From Nemophila menziesii (taxonomy: Eukaryota; Streptophyta; Magnoliopsida; Boraginales; Hydrophyllaceae), in the NCBI GenBank assembly GCA_029959085.1, contig JARWIR010000018.1:1550001-1614000 (forward strand): a stretch of 64,000 nucleotides of DNA, given 5' to 3'. Made by a program: the position numbers and the translations under genes. Position 1 is the stretch's first letter. Every line of letters starts with the position of its first letter. Of the stretch, positions 12,075 through 23,250 are shown one piece after another. The notes below the pieces were generated by a model. That model searched no databases. It was given only the letters and a program-made list of their open reading frames with translations, and was not told where the DNA came from.

Positions 12075-12140
12075 GATACGTTTTCTATCCCTTTCGCGTT
12101 TTAGTTAGTTTAGTTTATTTTTATTGCGTTGAGTCTTTTC

Positions 12141-12180
12141 GAGTCGTGGGGACACGACTCATTTTTGAGTTTGGGGTGGG
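12141..12180 (+). promoter_or_regulatory. Conserved hairpin plus PPT-like motif after accessory ORF
   Basis: The stem GAGTCGTG pairs with CACGACTC around loop GGGA. Four bases later comes TTGAGTTTGGGGTGGG. The same pair of features is present in all four copies with a 3' half in this window. Confidence 0.75.
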
Positions 12181-13520
12181 GTTCGTTGCCTCATCCCAGT
12201 TTTATGTGTTATGTGTTTTATTTGCTTTCAATAAAATAATTTTCGGAGTTGCGTGTGACTATAGAAGATTTTAAATGTCCCTTAAAGCATACTTTTGATG
12301 AATCTATGATAGTAAATAGTGGACTTTAGGGAATAACATAGAACGCACTTACAATTGCATGCGAACATAGGTAATTGATAGGAAAAATTAATGAACAATG
12401 CAAATGAAGTAAGCTTGTACTTAAGGAATATGTTTGGTGTGTAGAACGTGAAATCCTAATTAGTAGAGAACCCACCTAGATATGAACTAAAAACAAGCTA
12501 TGTACTTAGGAAAATGATAGGGGCAGTCCTTTGTTAGCCATTTGAAGCCTTTTAGCTTGTTATCCCTTATTATAATTTTATCCGTCTCAGCCCAAGTTTG
12601 AGCCTTAAGCCTTTTCTTTTGTAGCCAAGATACAAGCCCATTATCCTTTAGATTATTAGGCATGACCAAATGACCCGCACTTGAATCACAACCCTGAGAC
12701 ATGTCTCGAGCTTGAGTTTGGGGTGGAGGGTCCACATTTGGGAATTTACATTGGGAAGGGATTATATGTGCTTGTATTGAGGCACAAAAACTGAAAGATG
12801 ATATGATTGTTTGTAACCCTTTGCTGAAATTTGAAAAAGAAAAAGATAGAATAAAGAAAAAGAAAAATATAAGAGACATGACTTTTCACATCAAAATGAT
12901 GGTCATGGGTATCTTGTACAAAAAAAAAGAGAAGAAAAAGAAATGAAAAAGAAAACAAAAAGAAAGAAAGAATAAATAAATCGGCAAAGAGGAATATTCT
13001 TGGAAACCATCTTAGTTTATTTGGGTTGACATTGGGGACGCAACATTAGCGCGTCAAATGGGTGAGTGAGAACATTTTTTAGCGTAAACTCAAGCTCGAG
13101 GGCATTGTTGATGGTAAGTGAGGAGAGAGCCAAAAGCTCACTTCAAATTTACCAAATATACATCCATACCGTCCTTAAGCCATCATTAAAACCATAAAGA
13201 ACTCGTGATTCTTAAGTACATAGTGAATTTTATAATTCTGTTGATAGGGAATATATTAGGTGGAGCGTTCAAAGTGAGTTAGGATTAATGACCACCCTAT
13301 AGCCATCATACAGATATGAATACAAGTGTAACCTTCAAGCATTGCGACTTTAATTTTATGATTGAGATTGTTTATGTTTGATGTTGCATGATTAGTGTAT
13401 GTATATGTTAGTTCTTAAAGTTCTTCTATATGAGATTTATCTTAAGAATTGCTTTAGGTTTATTTGCTAGCTTCTATTTGTTCTCGCGTTTACTTCTACC
13501 CCTTGTTTTGTTTTGTTTTG

Positions 13521-13556
13521 CTTTGTCGGGACGACAAAGGTTTGAGTTGGGGGTCT
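13521..13556 (+). promoter_or_regulatory. Hairpin and polypurine tract before the ATH-1 middle LTR
   Basis: The stem CTTTGTCG pairs with CGACAAAG around loop GGA. TTGAGTTGGGGGTCT follows and ends directly at the LTR start TGATGTCTCC. The position fits the plus-strand primer of Ty3/gypsy elements. Confidence 0.85.
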
Positions 13557-15118
13557 TGATGTCTCCTTAATTATTCTTATTTTCGACCCTTAGGAGACAT
13601 CATTTTTGGTGTTTATCTAATCAATTTGATAGACTTTTGGACTAAATATGCAATAATACGATTTTCCTCTTTTATTTCTAGCATTTTTGAATTATTAAGC
13701 TTTTGCGCGTAATATTGGTATTTTTAGTGTAAAGTTTACAGGTTTTAGATGTTAGCTAGAAGAGTAATTCGAGAATAAAGTCAAAGATCAAAAGATAGAG
13801 TCAAGACTTGAAAAGAAATCCCGAAGATATTATTTTTAGAGCTGAATATCCATTTTCCAGGCCATAGATTGCTGATTTTGAGGTGCTTAAGCGATGATTT
13901 AGCCGCTGACCTTTGAAGATAAAATGCTCCTTATCGAGTTACGGAACTTTAGCAACTGGAATGAGGTCAATCGGAGTCATAACGAATCGGGAAAAGCCGT
14001 TTTAGTGAAGGTATATCAGCAGTTACGGGATTTTGGGCTAAGTTAGTGGACTTGGGCCTTTTATATTTCATTTATTTAAAAGCCTAGGTCCAAGTCCGAA
14101 TTTGCACATATAAAAGGAGGTCTGGACTTCTATTTTACATACAATTCACATTCTGCAAGATTAAAAACACCAGAGAGAAGCAACTGAAGGAAGGAGAAGA
14201 AGCTACAAGAGCTGGAGAGAGTCTATATCTCCATTCGTAGTCATTCCGATTCCGGAAATTAGGTTTTTCTTATCTTTTAATTTTGTAAACAATATGAATT
14301 CCTTTACATTTAATTTCGTATTTCATTTTAATATGAGCGAAGCTTTTCATAGTGCTTGAGAACAAACAATGGGTGAATCCCAATCTTATTAACTAACGAA
14401 TGTTGAATTTGGGTTTCTGTTAAATTAAACTAAATTAGGGCTTTTACTCTTTTCGATAAATTGAGAATGTTTACTGTTTTTAGCGTCATGAACTAGGAAC
14501 AGGTGTTAGTATCTAGGCTATTCCAATTAGTGGCGATTGGATCATCCTGACGGAGGGTTTAGATACAGAACCATTTATTCAATCTAGGATAGAAGCTATT
14601 GATTCTGACGAACTTAGCTAATTCTAGGGCCAATGAGGTAATAAAACTTAATCATCCAACGGTGGATCATATTTACCCTGACGGGACTAGTGACACTTTA
14701 GGATTGCCTTATAGTCCACCCTGACGGGGGTATAAGGAATTTAGAATCTCGACCATTGTAATTGACCAATTTAGCCCTTAAACAACATAAGTTAGGAAAT
14801 AGGATTGGGAGGATCCTTGCGTTCTCAAGTGCTACTTCTCATATTGCGTTTTACATCATTTTACTTGCGTCTTAGCTTTTATTTGCATTTTAATAATTGT
14901 CTTTCATTTATTTAGTCTTAATACGAAAACCAAACAAACATATTACTTTTATTTGCTTTCATAAGTGCATCAATCATTAATAGATAAGCATTGTAGTCAA
15001 CCATCCTGTCCTTGGAACGAATCTGTATTATCAGTTATACTACTTGGGACAACCGTACACTTGCGGTTGTGGTTCGATTTACATTTGCATTTATTTTAGA
15101 ACACACAAAGGACCACCA
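13557..15118 (+). repeat. ATH-1 middle LTR (1562 bp)
   Basis: It starts TGATGTCTCC and ends GGACCACCA, directly before a primer binding site and directly after a polypurine tract. The first 46 bases hold the inverted pair TGATGTCTCC / GGAGACATCA. It contains a TATA box and three copies of a CCTGACGG motif. A sister copy lies at 24726-26287. Confidence 0.97.
14109..14115 (+). promoter_or_regulatory. TATA box of the ATH-1 middle LTR
   Basis: TATAAAA followed by GGAGGTCTGGACTTC is conserved in the LTRs of ATH-1, ATH-2 and ATH-4. Transcription would start roughly 30 bases downstream. Confidence 0.75.
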
Positions 15119-15124
15119 AGTTTT

Positions 15125-15142
15125 TGAGGCCGCTGCCGGGGA
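15125..15142 (+). other. Primer binding site (tRNA-Asp type, one region altered)
   Basis: TGAGGCCGCTGCCGGGGA differs from the intact site in ATH-2 to ATH-4, which reads TGGCGCCGCTGCCGGGGA. The site lies 6 bases after the LTR end. The change falls near the tRNA 3' end and would weaken priming. Confidence 0.85.
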
Positions 15143-15250
15143 AGGTAGCGTGTGACCACGGTGTTTATCCTTTAGTGATAGTGCATTTATTTTATTTTAT
15201 CAGTTTTACGCTTTTGCTTGTTAGCTTTTTCAGGTTTTTAGGTTTGGTGT

Positions 15251-16513
15251 ATGCGAAGAAGGCTATTCAAGGATCTAGAGCCAACACCTCCGATCCTTAG
15301 TAATCCAGAATTGTTGATCAGACTTGCTAACAGAAGAAGAAGAGAACGAGAAGCTTTAGAAGTAGAAGAATTAAGTAACAGAATGGAAGAGATAAATCTT
15401 CAAGATCAACAAAATAATCAACCAGGTCAACTAGGCGCAAATGGCCAACCTTTGGCTCCAGGCGCTATTCCTCCGATTCCACCAGTGAATCCTAATCCTC
15501 CAGTCCAGATAGTAATGAATCAAGATCCGTGGTTTACTAATGGCCCACCAGAATTTCCATTCCGTGCTCCTGCTATAGGAGTAGGTACTCCAGATATTAA
15601 TGTTCCGAGATTCCGTCCAGATTCGGGTATGTTAGCTCAATTCCAAAATTTTGGGAATTTTCGTGGTAGACCATCAGAAGATCCTCTTAGAGCAGTACAG
15701 AAGTTTAAACAGATATGTGATTCTTATATCACACAAGGAGTTTCAAGAGAACAGATGTATTTTGCTGCGTTTAAATTTTTTGTTATTGATGGAGCAAGTG
15801 AATGGCACGATACGCAAGATCCTACGAAGATAACAAACTGGGACCAATTAGAGACTGCTTTCTTTGACAGGTATTACCCAAGTAACATGAGATTAGATGC
15901 TGAATTAGAATTGACGCATTTCCGTCAAGAATATGATGAAACTGTGGGTAAAAGTTGGACAAGATTCCAGATGTGTTTACGTAGAGTTCCCACTCATGGC
16001 TTTTCAGAACAACAACAGTTAAAAATCTTTTACAGAGGCCTTGATGGGACTTCGAGAGAGAAATTGGATACGTTATGTGGAGCAGGTTTTCTTCAAGTTC
16101 AACCCGCTCATGCTAAAATCATTTTAGAGAGAACAGTCAAGAATGAAGTTGGGTGGAATTCAATAAGAACACCGGTTAAAGGAGTGAATAATGTTGCTAT
16201 GGAAGAAAAATTTGCTACGCTTGAGAATAAGATTCAGAATACTATAGAGCAACAATTGAAGCAGCTTACCTTAGCTGTAAAAGAAGGATTTTCGGGTAAG
16301 AAGGTAGCTGTGCATGCTGCACAAGAGGTTTATATGTGTTCGATTTGTATGGTAGATGATCATGACGAGGAAAGTTGTCCGAATAATAAAGAGTCCGTGA
16401 TGTTTATGTCCAATAGAGGAAACTTCAATTCGAGTGGTAATGGATATCAGCCTAACAGAAACCATCCTGGGTTTCAATACTCAAATCCAAATGGGGCAGC
16501 CAATCCTACATAA
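15251..16513 (+). pseudogene. ATH-1 gag (first open segment)
   Basis: This 420-codon segment begins [11 protein letters not shown] and encodes the Gag capsid precursor that packages element RNA. Residues about 110-320 form the retrotransposon gag domain ([18 protein letters not shown] to about [14 protein letters not shown]). A CCHC-type knuckle [14 protein letters not shown] follows near residue 360. The frame stops at TAA (16511-16513), where the sister elements have tyrosine. Sister copies run on in the same frame into protease, so this is a broken gag-pol, not a natural Gag end. Confidence 0.9.
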
Positions 16514-16729
16514 GCGTATCAGCCGCGTCCCCAAGGCAACAACTATAATCCAAGACCACACAACAATTATCAAGGAGGACAGAATCAAGGTAATTATGTA
16601 CAAAGACAAGCTCCTCAGAATACATACGATGAAACTTTAAACCATAAAGCCCTACCTGCCCATCCACAAGAAGGAGTAGTCACCCTTCAGAAAACAGTTG
16701 AAAGTTTAATTGCTCTTCAGACACAAGCT

Positions 16730-18424
16730 ATGGAACGTCAAAATGCAGCCAAAGCAAATATGAAGTTGTTCCAGAATCAGCGAAGTCAAATTAATAAACA
16801 ACTGAATCAACGTCCACAAGGACAACTTCCAAGCGATACTGAGAATCCAATACAACGTGAAGATTGCAAAGCCGTTACATTACGAAGTGGTAAGAACCTC
16901 CCTCCACCTCCTTTTCCAGTTATGAAAGAGAAAGAAGTTCCAAGAAAAGAAAAGGAAGTAGGTGAGAAAGAAAAAGAGAATGAGGAAGATAGTGAGGTTG
17001 AAGAAATAGTGAGGCCAAGAGAAGTTCCGAAAAAGAAAGATGATATTGTGATCAATCGCCCTCCACCACCGTTTCCATCTCGAGTTCAGAAAAAGGGTGA
17101 TTTGGGTGATTTTCAGAAATTCTTTAATAGAGTGAAGGGTCTAAGTATTAATATTCCGTTACTAGAGGCGATTCGAGATATTCCTAAGTACACGAAATTT
17201 TTGAAGAGGGCCTTCACTAACAAAAGGCCTTATTGTGATAATGAGATGATTGGTCTTCCTAAAGAGTGTAGTGCGATTTGTCAGAGTAAATTACCTCCGA
17301 AGTTAGTTGATCTGGGGAGTTTCACGATTCCGATATCAATTGGAGAAGAATGGAAAGGAAAAGCGATGTGTGATTTGGGGGCAAGCATCAATTTGATGCC
17401 CAAGTCAATCTTTGATAAGCTAAAAATTGGAAACGCAAGACCCACTTCTATGGTCTTGCAAATGGCGGACAGGTCTCTTGCTCATCCTGAAGGCCGCATT
17501 GAAGATGTCCTTGTTAAGGCAGGTACACTTATATTTCCCGTTGATTTCGTAATACTTGAGTACAATGCAGATAGAAATGTGCCCATTATTTTGGGTAGAC
17601 CATTCCTAGCTACAGGGAGAACATTGATCGATGTAGAGAATGGCAAATTAACGATGAGGATACAAGATGAGGAAGTCAAATTCAATGTATTTCGAGCTAT
17701 GAAATTCCCAGATTCTCAGGAAGATTGCTTCAGAATGGATGTAGTAGAGCAAGCATCGCAAGAGGTATTTAATTGTTTAAATTTTGATGATATCTTGCAG
17801 GCTGCTTTAACATTAGATTCACCTGAGATGATGGAAGAGCTTACTGAAACAATAGCAGCTCTCAATTCTGAAAATCCGAAGTATAGGCGTCCTGCCTATG
17901 AACCTGTGGGAGAACCGGGGGAGATTATTCCTAAAAAGAAGCCTTCAATTGAATCTCCTCCGGAATTGGAAGAAAAACCATTACCAGCGCACTTGAGGTA
18001 TGCGTATTTAGGTACTAATGAAACTCTACCTGTTATTGTTTCAGCTAATTTAACAGGTCCTCAAGAAGATAAATTGTTGCGTGTGTTAAGAGCCAACAAA
18101 GAAGCAATAGGTTGGACAATTGCTGACATCAAAGGCATTAGTCCATCCTATTGTCAACACAAAATCATACTTGAAGATGTTAACGCACGCTCAGTTGAAG
18201 GTCAAAGAAGATTAATGCCCGCTATGAAGGATGTAGTGAAGAAAGAGGTGATCAAGCTTTTAGATGCGGGGATTATTTATCCCATCTCGAGTAGTGAATG
18301 GGTGAGTCCGGTTCAGTGTGTACCGAAGAAAGGAGGAATGGCAACAGTTCTTAATGATAAAAATGAAGCAATTCCTTCAAGAACGGTAGTTGGATGGAGA
18401 GTTTGCATGGATTACAGAAGCTGA
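16730..18424 (+). pseudogene. ATH-1 protease and start of reverse transcriptase
   Basis: The same frame resumes after the TAA and continues to 18424. It holds a Lys/Glu-rich linker with a conserved [12 protein letters not shown] segment. Next comes an aspartic protease with [13 protein letters not shown] as active-site segment and [11 protein letters not shown] as flap-side motif. The N-terminal part of reverse transcriptase follows ([15 protein letters not shown] to VCMDYR). The frame ends at a 1-base deletion in the run of A residues after TTACAG (about 18416-18421); ATH-2 and ATH-4 have one more A there. Confidence 0.9.
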
Positions 18425-19269
18425 ACAAGGCCACCAGAAAAGATCATTTCCCTTTGCCCTTCATAGATCAAATGTTAGACAAATTAGCCGGAAGAGAGTA
18501 CTATTGCTTCTTTGATGGTTATTCTGGGTATAATCAAATTTACGTGGCTCCGGAAGATCAACATAAAACAACATTTACATGCCCTTTTGGTACTTTTGCA
18601 TATCGTAGAATGCCATTTGGGTTGTGTAATGCTCCTGCTACCTTTCAAAGATGCATGATGGCTATCTTCTGGGATATGATCGATAACTTTCTTGAAGTGT
18701 TTATGGATGATTTCTCTGTATTTGGTGATGACTTTGATAAGTGCTTAGATAATTTGGAAAAAGTGTTAATCAGATGCAAAGAAACAAATTTGGTTTTAAA
18801 CTGGGAGAAGTGTCATTTCATGGTTCGCGAAGGTATTGTTCTGGGTCACAAAGTTTCGAGTGTTGGATTGGAAGTCGATAGAGCGAAGATAGAGGTAATT
18901 AAAACTCTTCCCCCTCCTGTTTCTGTTAAAGGGGTAAGAAGTTTTCTGGGCCATGCTGGCTTCTATAGGCGATTTATCAAAGACTTTTCTAAGATTGCTA
19001 AACCGTTATGCAACTTACTCGAAAAGGACTCCAAATTCCTTTTTGATGAAGCTTGTTTAGTGGCCTTCAATGCAATCAAAGAAAAGCTTATTTCTGCTCC
19101 TATAGTAGTGCCTCCAGATTGGAATTTACCGTTTGAAGTTATGTGTGATGCGAGTGATTTGTGTATGGGAGCTGTATTAGGACAGAGGAAAGAAAAAGTT
19201 TTTCATTCGATTTATTATGCTAGTAAAACTTTCAATGGTGCTCAAGTGAATTATACAGTTACAGAATAG
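18422..19269 (+). pseudogene. ATH-1 reverse transcriptase core and RNase H start
   Basis: This is the shifted frame after the 1-base deletion. It encodes the reverse transcriptase palm and thumb: [31 protein letters not shown], the catalytic FMDDF (the YXDD position), and LGHKVS. RNase H starts with [19 protein letters not shown]. The frame stops at TAG (19267-19269), where sisters have lysine in TEKEL. The first ATG of this frame lies upstream of the deletion and has no meaning. Confidence 0.9.
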
Positions 19270-19959
19270 GAGTTGCTAGCGGTTGTGTATTCATTCGATA
19301 AATTTCGCTCTTATCTTCTTGGAGCAAAAGTTATTGTTTAGACAGATCATTCATCGATTCGGTATCTTATGGAGAAGAAGGATGCTAAACCGAGGTTAAT
19401 CAGATGGGTTTTACTACTTCAAGAGTTTGATTTAGAGATCAAGGATAGAAAAGGGTGTGAGAATCAGGTTGCAGATCATCTATCAAGGTTAGAAGGTTCA
19501 GAATTGAATAGTGGTACTGAAGCAGTTAGAGAGGAATTTCCTGATGAGAGTTTATTCGTTGTTCGTGATTATGAAGCTCCTTGGTATGCGGATATTGCAA
19601 ATTTGGTGTTGAGTGGTTCCTTTCCTGAAGGTTCAACTTATCAAGAGAGAAAAAGATTAGCTCATCGTGCAAGACAATTCTTTTGGGAGGATCCTTTCCT
19701 CTATAAAGTATGTGCTGATCAAATGGTAAGAAGATGTGCAGCCAAGGAAGAAATTGAAGCGATTATAGCTGGGTGTCACGATTCACCTTATGGTGGACAT
19801 GTTAAAGGAGATCGAACTGCTGCTAAGGTATTACAATCTGGTTTTTATTGGCCTTCTATTATAAAAGATTGTCATGAATATACGAAAAGATGTACAAGAT
19901 GTCAATTTACCGGAAACATATCCAAGAGGGATGAGATGCCACGTAACAATGTGTTATAA
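19270..19959 (+). pseudogene. ATH-1 RNase H end and integrase zinc finger
   Basis: The segment continues RNase H with another stop at TAG 19339-19341, where sisters have tyrosine in VYTDHS. The integrase N-terminal HHCC zinc finger follows: H-x-n-H in [13 protein letters not shown] and the cysteine pair in CTRCQ. The frame ends at TAA (19957-19959), where sisters have glutamate. Five separate lesions in this gag-pol mean ATH-1 cannot make its own enzymes. Confidence 0.9.
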
Positions 19960-20886
19960 GTTGAAATATTCGATGTTTGGGGTATAGATTTTATGGGTCC
20001 CTTCGTTCCTTCAAATGGTAACCTTTACATCTTATTAGCTGTTGATTACGTGTCTAAGTGGGTAGAAGCTGTGGCTTTGCCAACAAATGATTCACGAGTA
20101 GTGATTAAGTTCTTGAAATCGTATATTTTCACTAGACATAGCACTCCAAGGGTAATTATTAGCGATGGAGGTACTCATTTCGTTAATAAGTATTTGAAGA
20201 CGGTTCTAGAGAAATATGGAGTGAGACATCGTGTATCTACTGCTTATCATCCACAAGCCAATGGTCAAGCTGAAGTCTCAAATCGTGAGGTAAAATCCAT
20301 CTTAGAGAAAACCGTTGGTCCTACTAGAAAAGATTGGTCTACGAAAATAGATGATGCGTTATGGGCCTATCGTACTGCTTTCAAAACTCCAGTAGGTGCT
20401 TCTCCGTATCGAATGGTATATGGTAAGGCTTGTCACTTACCTCTTGAACTTGAAATGGGTGCCTATTGGGCTATTGCAAAGTTAAATTTAGATCCTACAC
20501 TAGCTGGTCAGAATCGAATGATGAAACTTAATGAGCTTGATGAATTTCGATTACATGCTTATGAGAATGCTAAACTTTACAAAGAGAATACCAAGAGATG
20601 GCATGATAATCGGATTCGAGAAAAGAACTTTGTAGTGGGACAAAGAGTGTTGAAGTATAATTCGAAGTTCAGTAATTATCCGGGGAAATTAAGATCGAAG
20701 TGGTCGGGTCCTTACATTGTAATCAAGGTTACACCTCATGGAGCTATAGAGATAGAACATCCACTTGAAAACCGTACATTCATGGTGAACGGTCATCGCT
20801 TAAAGATATATCATGGAGGTGAAGACACTGATCGTGCAAAAGACCCACATCCCGGAGAGGTCATGTACCTCCTCGAAGCTCCTTAG
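19960..20886 (+). pseudogene. ATH-1 integrase catalytic core and C-terminal domain
   Basis: It encodes the catalytic triad of the retroviral-type integrase: first Asp in [13 protein letters not shown], second Asp in ISDGGTHF, and Glu in [12 protein letters not shown]. The C-terminal beta domain follows ([26 protein letters not shown]) and ends at TAG 20884-20886. This part is open but is separated from RNase H by the TAA at 19957. The left ATH-1 copy repeats the last third at 9355-9701. No chromodomain follows, as expected for Athila rather than chromoviruses. Confidence 0.92.
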
Positions 20887-21109
20887 AAGCACGAGGTAAC
20901 CCGTCGAGCTTAACGACGTTAAACAAAAGCCAATTTCTTGTATATTAGTTTCAGTATTTCAATTTCCGTAGTGTAAATTAGTTAAGTTTTTGTTGATTTT
21001 AGTTTTCATTCTTAAGAAATGAGGAAGGGTGTTTGTTTTTGATGATTTCAGGGGTATAATGGTCATGAGTTTGGGGTCAAAACGATGAGAAAACGAAAAA
21101 AATTTGGAG

Positions 21110-21530
21110 TCCACAGCAGGTCTGACCGGCTAGCCGGTGAGCTGGCCGGCATACCGGTCAAAGGAGCTGAAGGACCCCAACTCTCTGACCACTGCGTCAG
21201 CGATGACGCAGCGTTGCTGCGTCACCATTCGCGCCAGCGAGACATCCACCGGCATACCGGTCAAGGACCGGCTAGCCAGCCAACTGGAGGAAAGGTTCTG
21301 GTCCTTGCGTCAGCGACGACGCAAGGTTGCTGCGTCATCAATTGCGCCATCGACATGCCGCCGGCATGCCGGCGAATCCGCCGGCTAGCCGGCCAGTGAT
21401 GTCAAAGTCTCTGATGACGACGCAAGAAGCTTGCGTTTTGAGGTAAAAAAAAAAATCGAATTTAGTAATATTTTTTCGCCGACCTCGCGACCGGCATGCC
21501 GGCGAATCCGCCGGCCAGCCAGTGAACTGT
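21110..21530. repeat. GC-rich palindrome island of ATH-1
   Basis: This has the same layout as 9925-10345. Units of the GCCGGCATGCCGGC / ACCGGCTAGCCGGT type alternate with TGCGTCA-GCGA-TGACGCA hairpins. They are followed by GCGTTTTGAGGT, a poly-A run, and a final pair of GCCGGC palindromes. It lies between integrase and the accessory ORF. Confidence 0.85.
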
Positions 21531-21915
21531 TGCGAGAGGCGGTTTTGGGTTGTTTTAACCTAGTTTGTTGCCTCTTTCTCCAAGCTATCTTTCTATTCCG
21601 AATCCTTGCCTCCACCTACTCCAAAAATCATCAACAAACAGCTATAAAATAATCAAATCAAGCCTTCTATCATCACAAAAACACACAATAAACTCATAGC
21701 TTCTCCAAAACATCACCAAAATTCATATTTTCTCCAAAAATTTCTTCTTCCTAGCCTTGAAATTAAACCCAATTCTTCCACAATCCCTCTCAAATAACCT
21801 TAACCCATCTCATATTCCACCTAATCCTTCAAGTTTTAAGCCTCAAAACATCAAATTTCAAAGCTTTTCTCTTGCTTTTTCTCTATTTGAAGTTTTGAGT
21901 TTGGGGTGAAGAGAG

Positions 21916-23250
21916 ATGACCAACAGAACCGATTCCATGTGCAACTATCGAAGAAACATACCAAGAAACAGGAACAATGTTGGAACTAGCCCAGACCAAG
22001 CAATTGAGATTCCGGATTCGCGATCCAAAAAGATTGTGCAAAACCCAATTGCTCCGAAAAGAAAAGAAAATCCAAGTAAGTCTAATCCGAAAAAGAGTAG
22101 GTTAATTGATGAGAGTGATGAAGAAAGTGAGGAAGAAGTTGAAGAAGAGGTTGAGGAAGAAACTGAATAAGATGTTCCCGAAGAACCAGTGCAACAACCG
22201 AAAGCTCCGCGTAGGAAAGCTTGGGCTCAAAAGCCTAAGAGAGTCTTCGTTCCATGGGATACTCAGGTTCGTGATAGAATTGAATTTTTGCAGTTTGGTG
22301 AGGAGATGAATCTGCCTAAGGGTATTATGACTAGTGCTTATAAAGATTATGGTATTATTTGTGATAAATTGGGTTGGAAAGAATTGCTTGAAAGGAAGCT
22401 TGAGTATATTCCTACCTTGGTGCGAGATTTTTATGAAGGAATCGCCTTCTCGAAAGAAGCAGTTATTATTCGCAAAAAGGTAGTTCCTTTCTCCGTTGAG
22501 CTTATTCGTAAATCATTGAAACTACCCGAATTTTCCGGAATATGTCCGTTTCAAGAATATCTAAAAGAGCCTTCGTTTGATTATGAATCCCTTTGGGGGA
22601 AAGTACTTGTTGATGGGGCCCGCCCAATTCCCGAAGGAGAGAGATATCCTGGACAGATGTATAGTAGTAATTTGCTACCATGTGCTAAGATTTGGTCACG
22701 TTTCATAATCCCTACCTTCTTCGGAATTAAACACATATCGGAAGTGAAGAAGGAGCATCTTTTGTTAATTAAGTGTATTATTGAGGAGAAACCCATGTAT
22801 GTTGCTCGTGTGATATATGATACCATCATGGAATTTGCTCGAATTCCTACCTCGCAACAAAATCTCAAATTTCCTTGTACCATCACTACTTTGTGCTTAG
22901 ACGCAAAGGTTCCGCGTAAAGACGCAGAGATTGATCGTGTTGAAGTGTGTGAGAGTATGGGCTTAACTTTGATCAAGAATATTCATGATGAGGTGTTAAA
23001 AGCAACAATAAATCCTAAAGCTCCTCCAAACAAGAAGATGCATACAACTGATGAGTTGGAAGCGAAAGTGAAGGTGTTAGAAGAGAATCAAGTGAAGATG
23101 ATTGCGTCTTTGGGAAACGTTACAAAGGAGTTAGAACTTCTCCGAAACATGTTAATGGGGGTGAGCACAATTCAACACGCCACCTATGGTATACGTACGC
23201 AAGAGAAAATTCATGGACGCAACACCGATAACCAGCCTCGCGCTGGTTAA
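21916..23250 (+). pseudogene. ATH-1 accessory ORF (one internal stop)
   Basis: A 444-codon frame runs from MTNRTDSMC to NTDNQPRAG with a single TAA at 22168-22170; the left copy has CAA (Gln) there. Residues 1-95 are polar with a basic patch (NPKKSR) and a long acidic run. Residues about 105-310 form a globular region (VPWDTQVRDRIEF to IMEFARIP) that resembles the domain labelled putative plant transposon protein in plant retroelements. Residues about 370-405 form a coiled coil (ELEAKVKVLEENQVKMIASL). No signal peptide or membrane segment is seen, so an Env function is not supported. Its role is unknown. Confidence 0.85.

Larger units (their letters stand above)
12075..13556 (+). other. 3' noncoding region of the left ATH-1 copy
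   Basis: About 1.48 kb between accessory ORF and LTR with no gene. In order it holds a hairpin (12141-12160), PPT-like motif 3 (12165-12180), the palindrome GAGACATGTCTC (12696-12707), PPT-like motif 4 (12712-12726), a purine-rich tract (about 12833-12980), a block conserved in all Athila copies here (13117-13143), a second hairpin (13521-13539) and the polypurine tract (13542-13556). The frames on the opposite strand of the purine tract are low-complexity artefacts. Confidence 0.85.
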
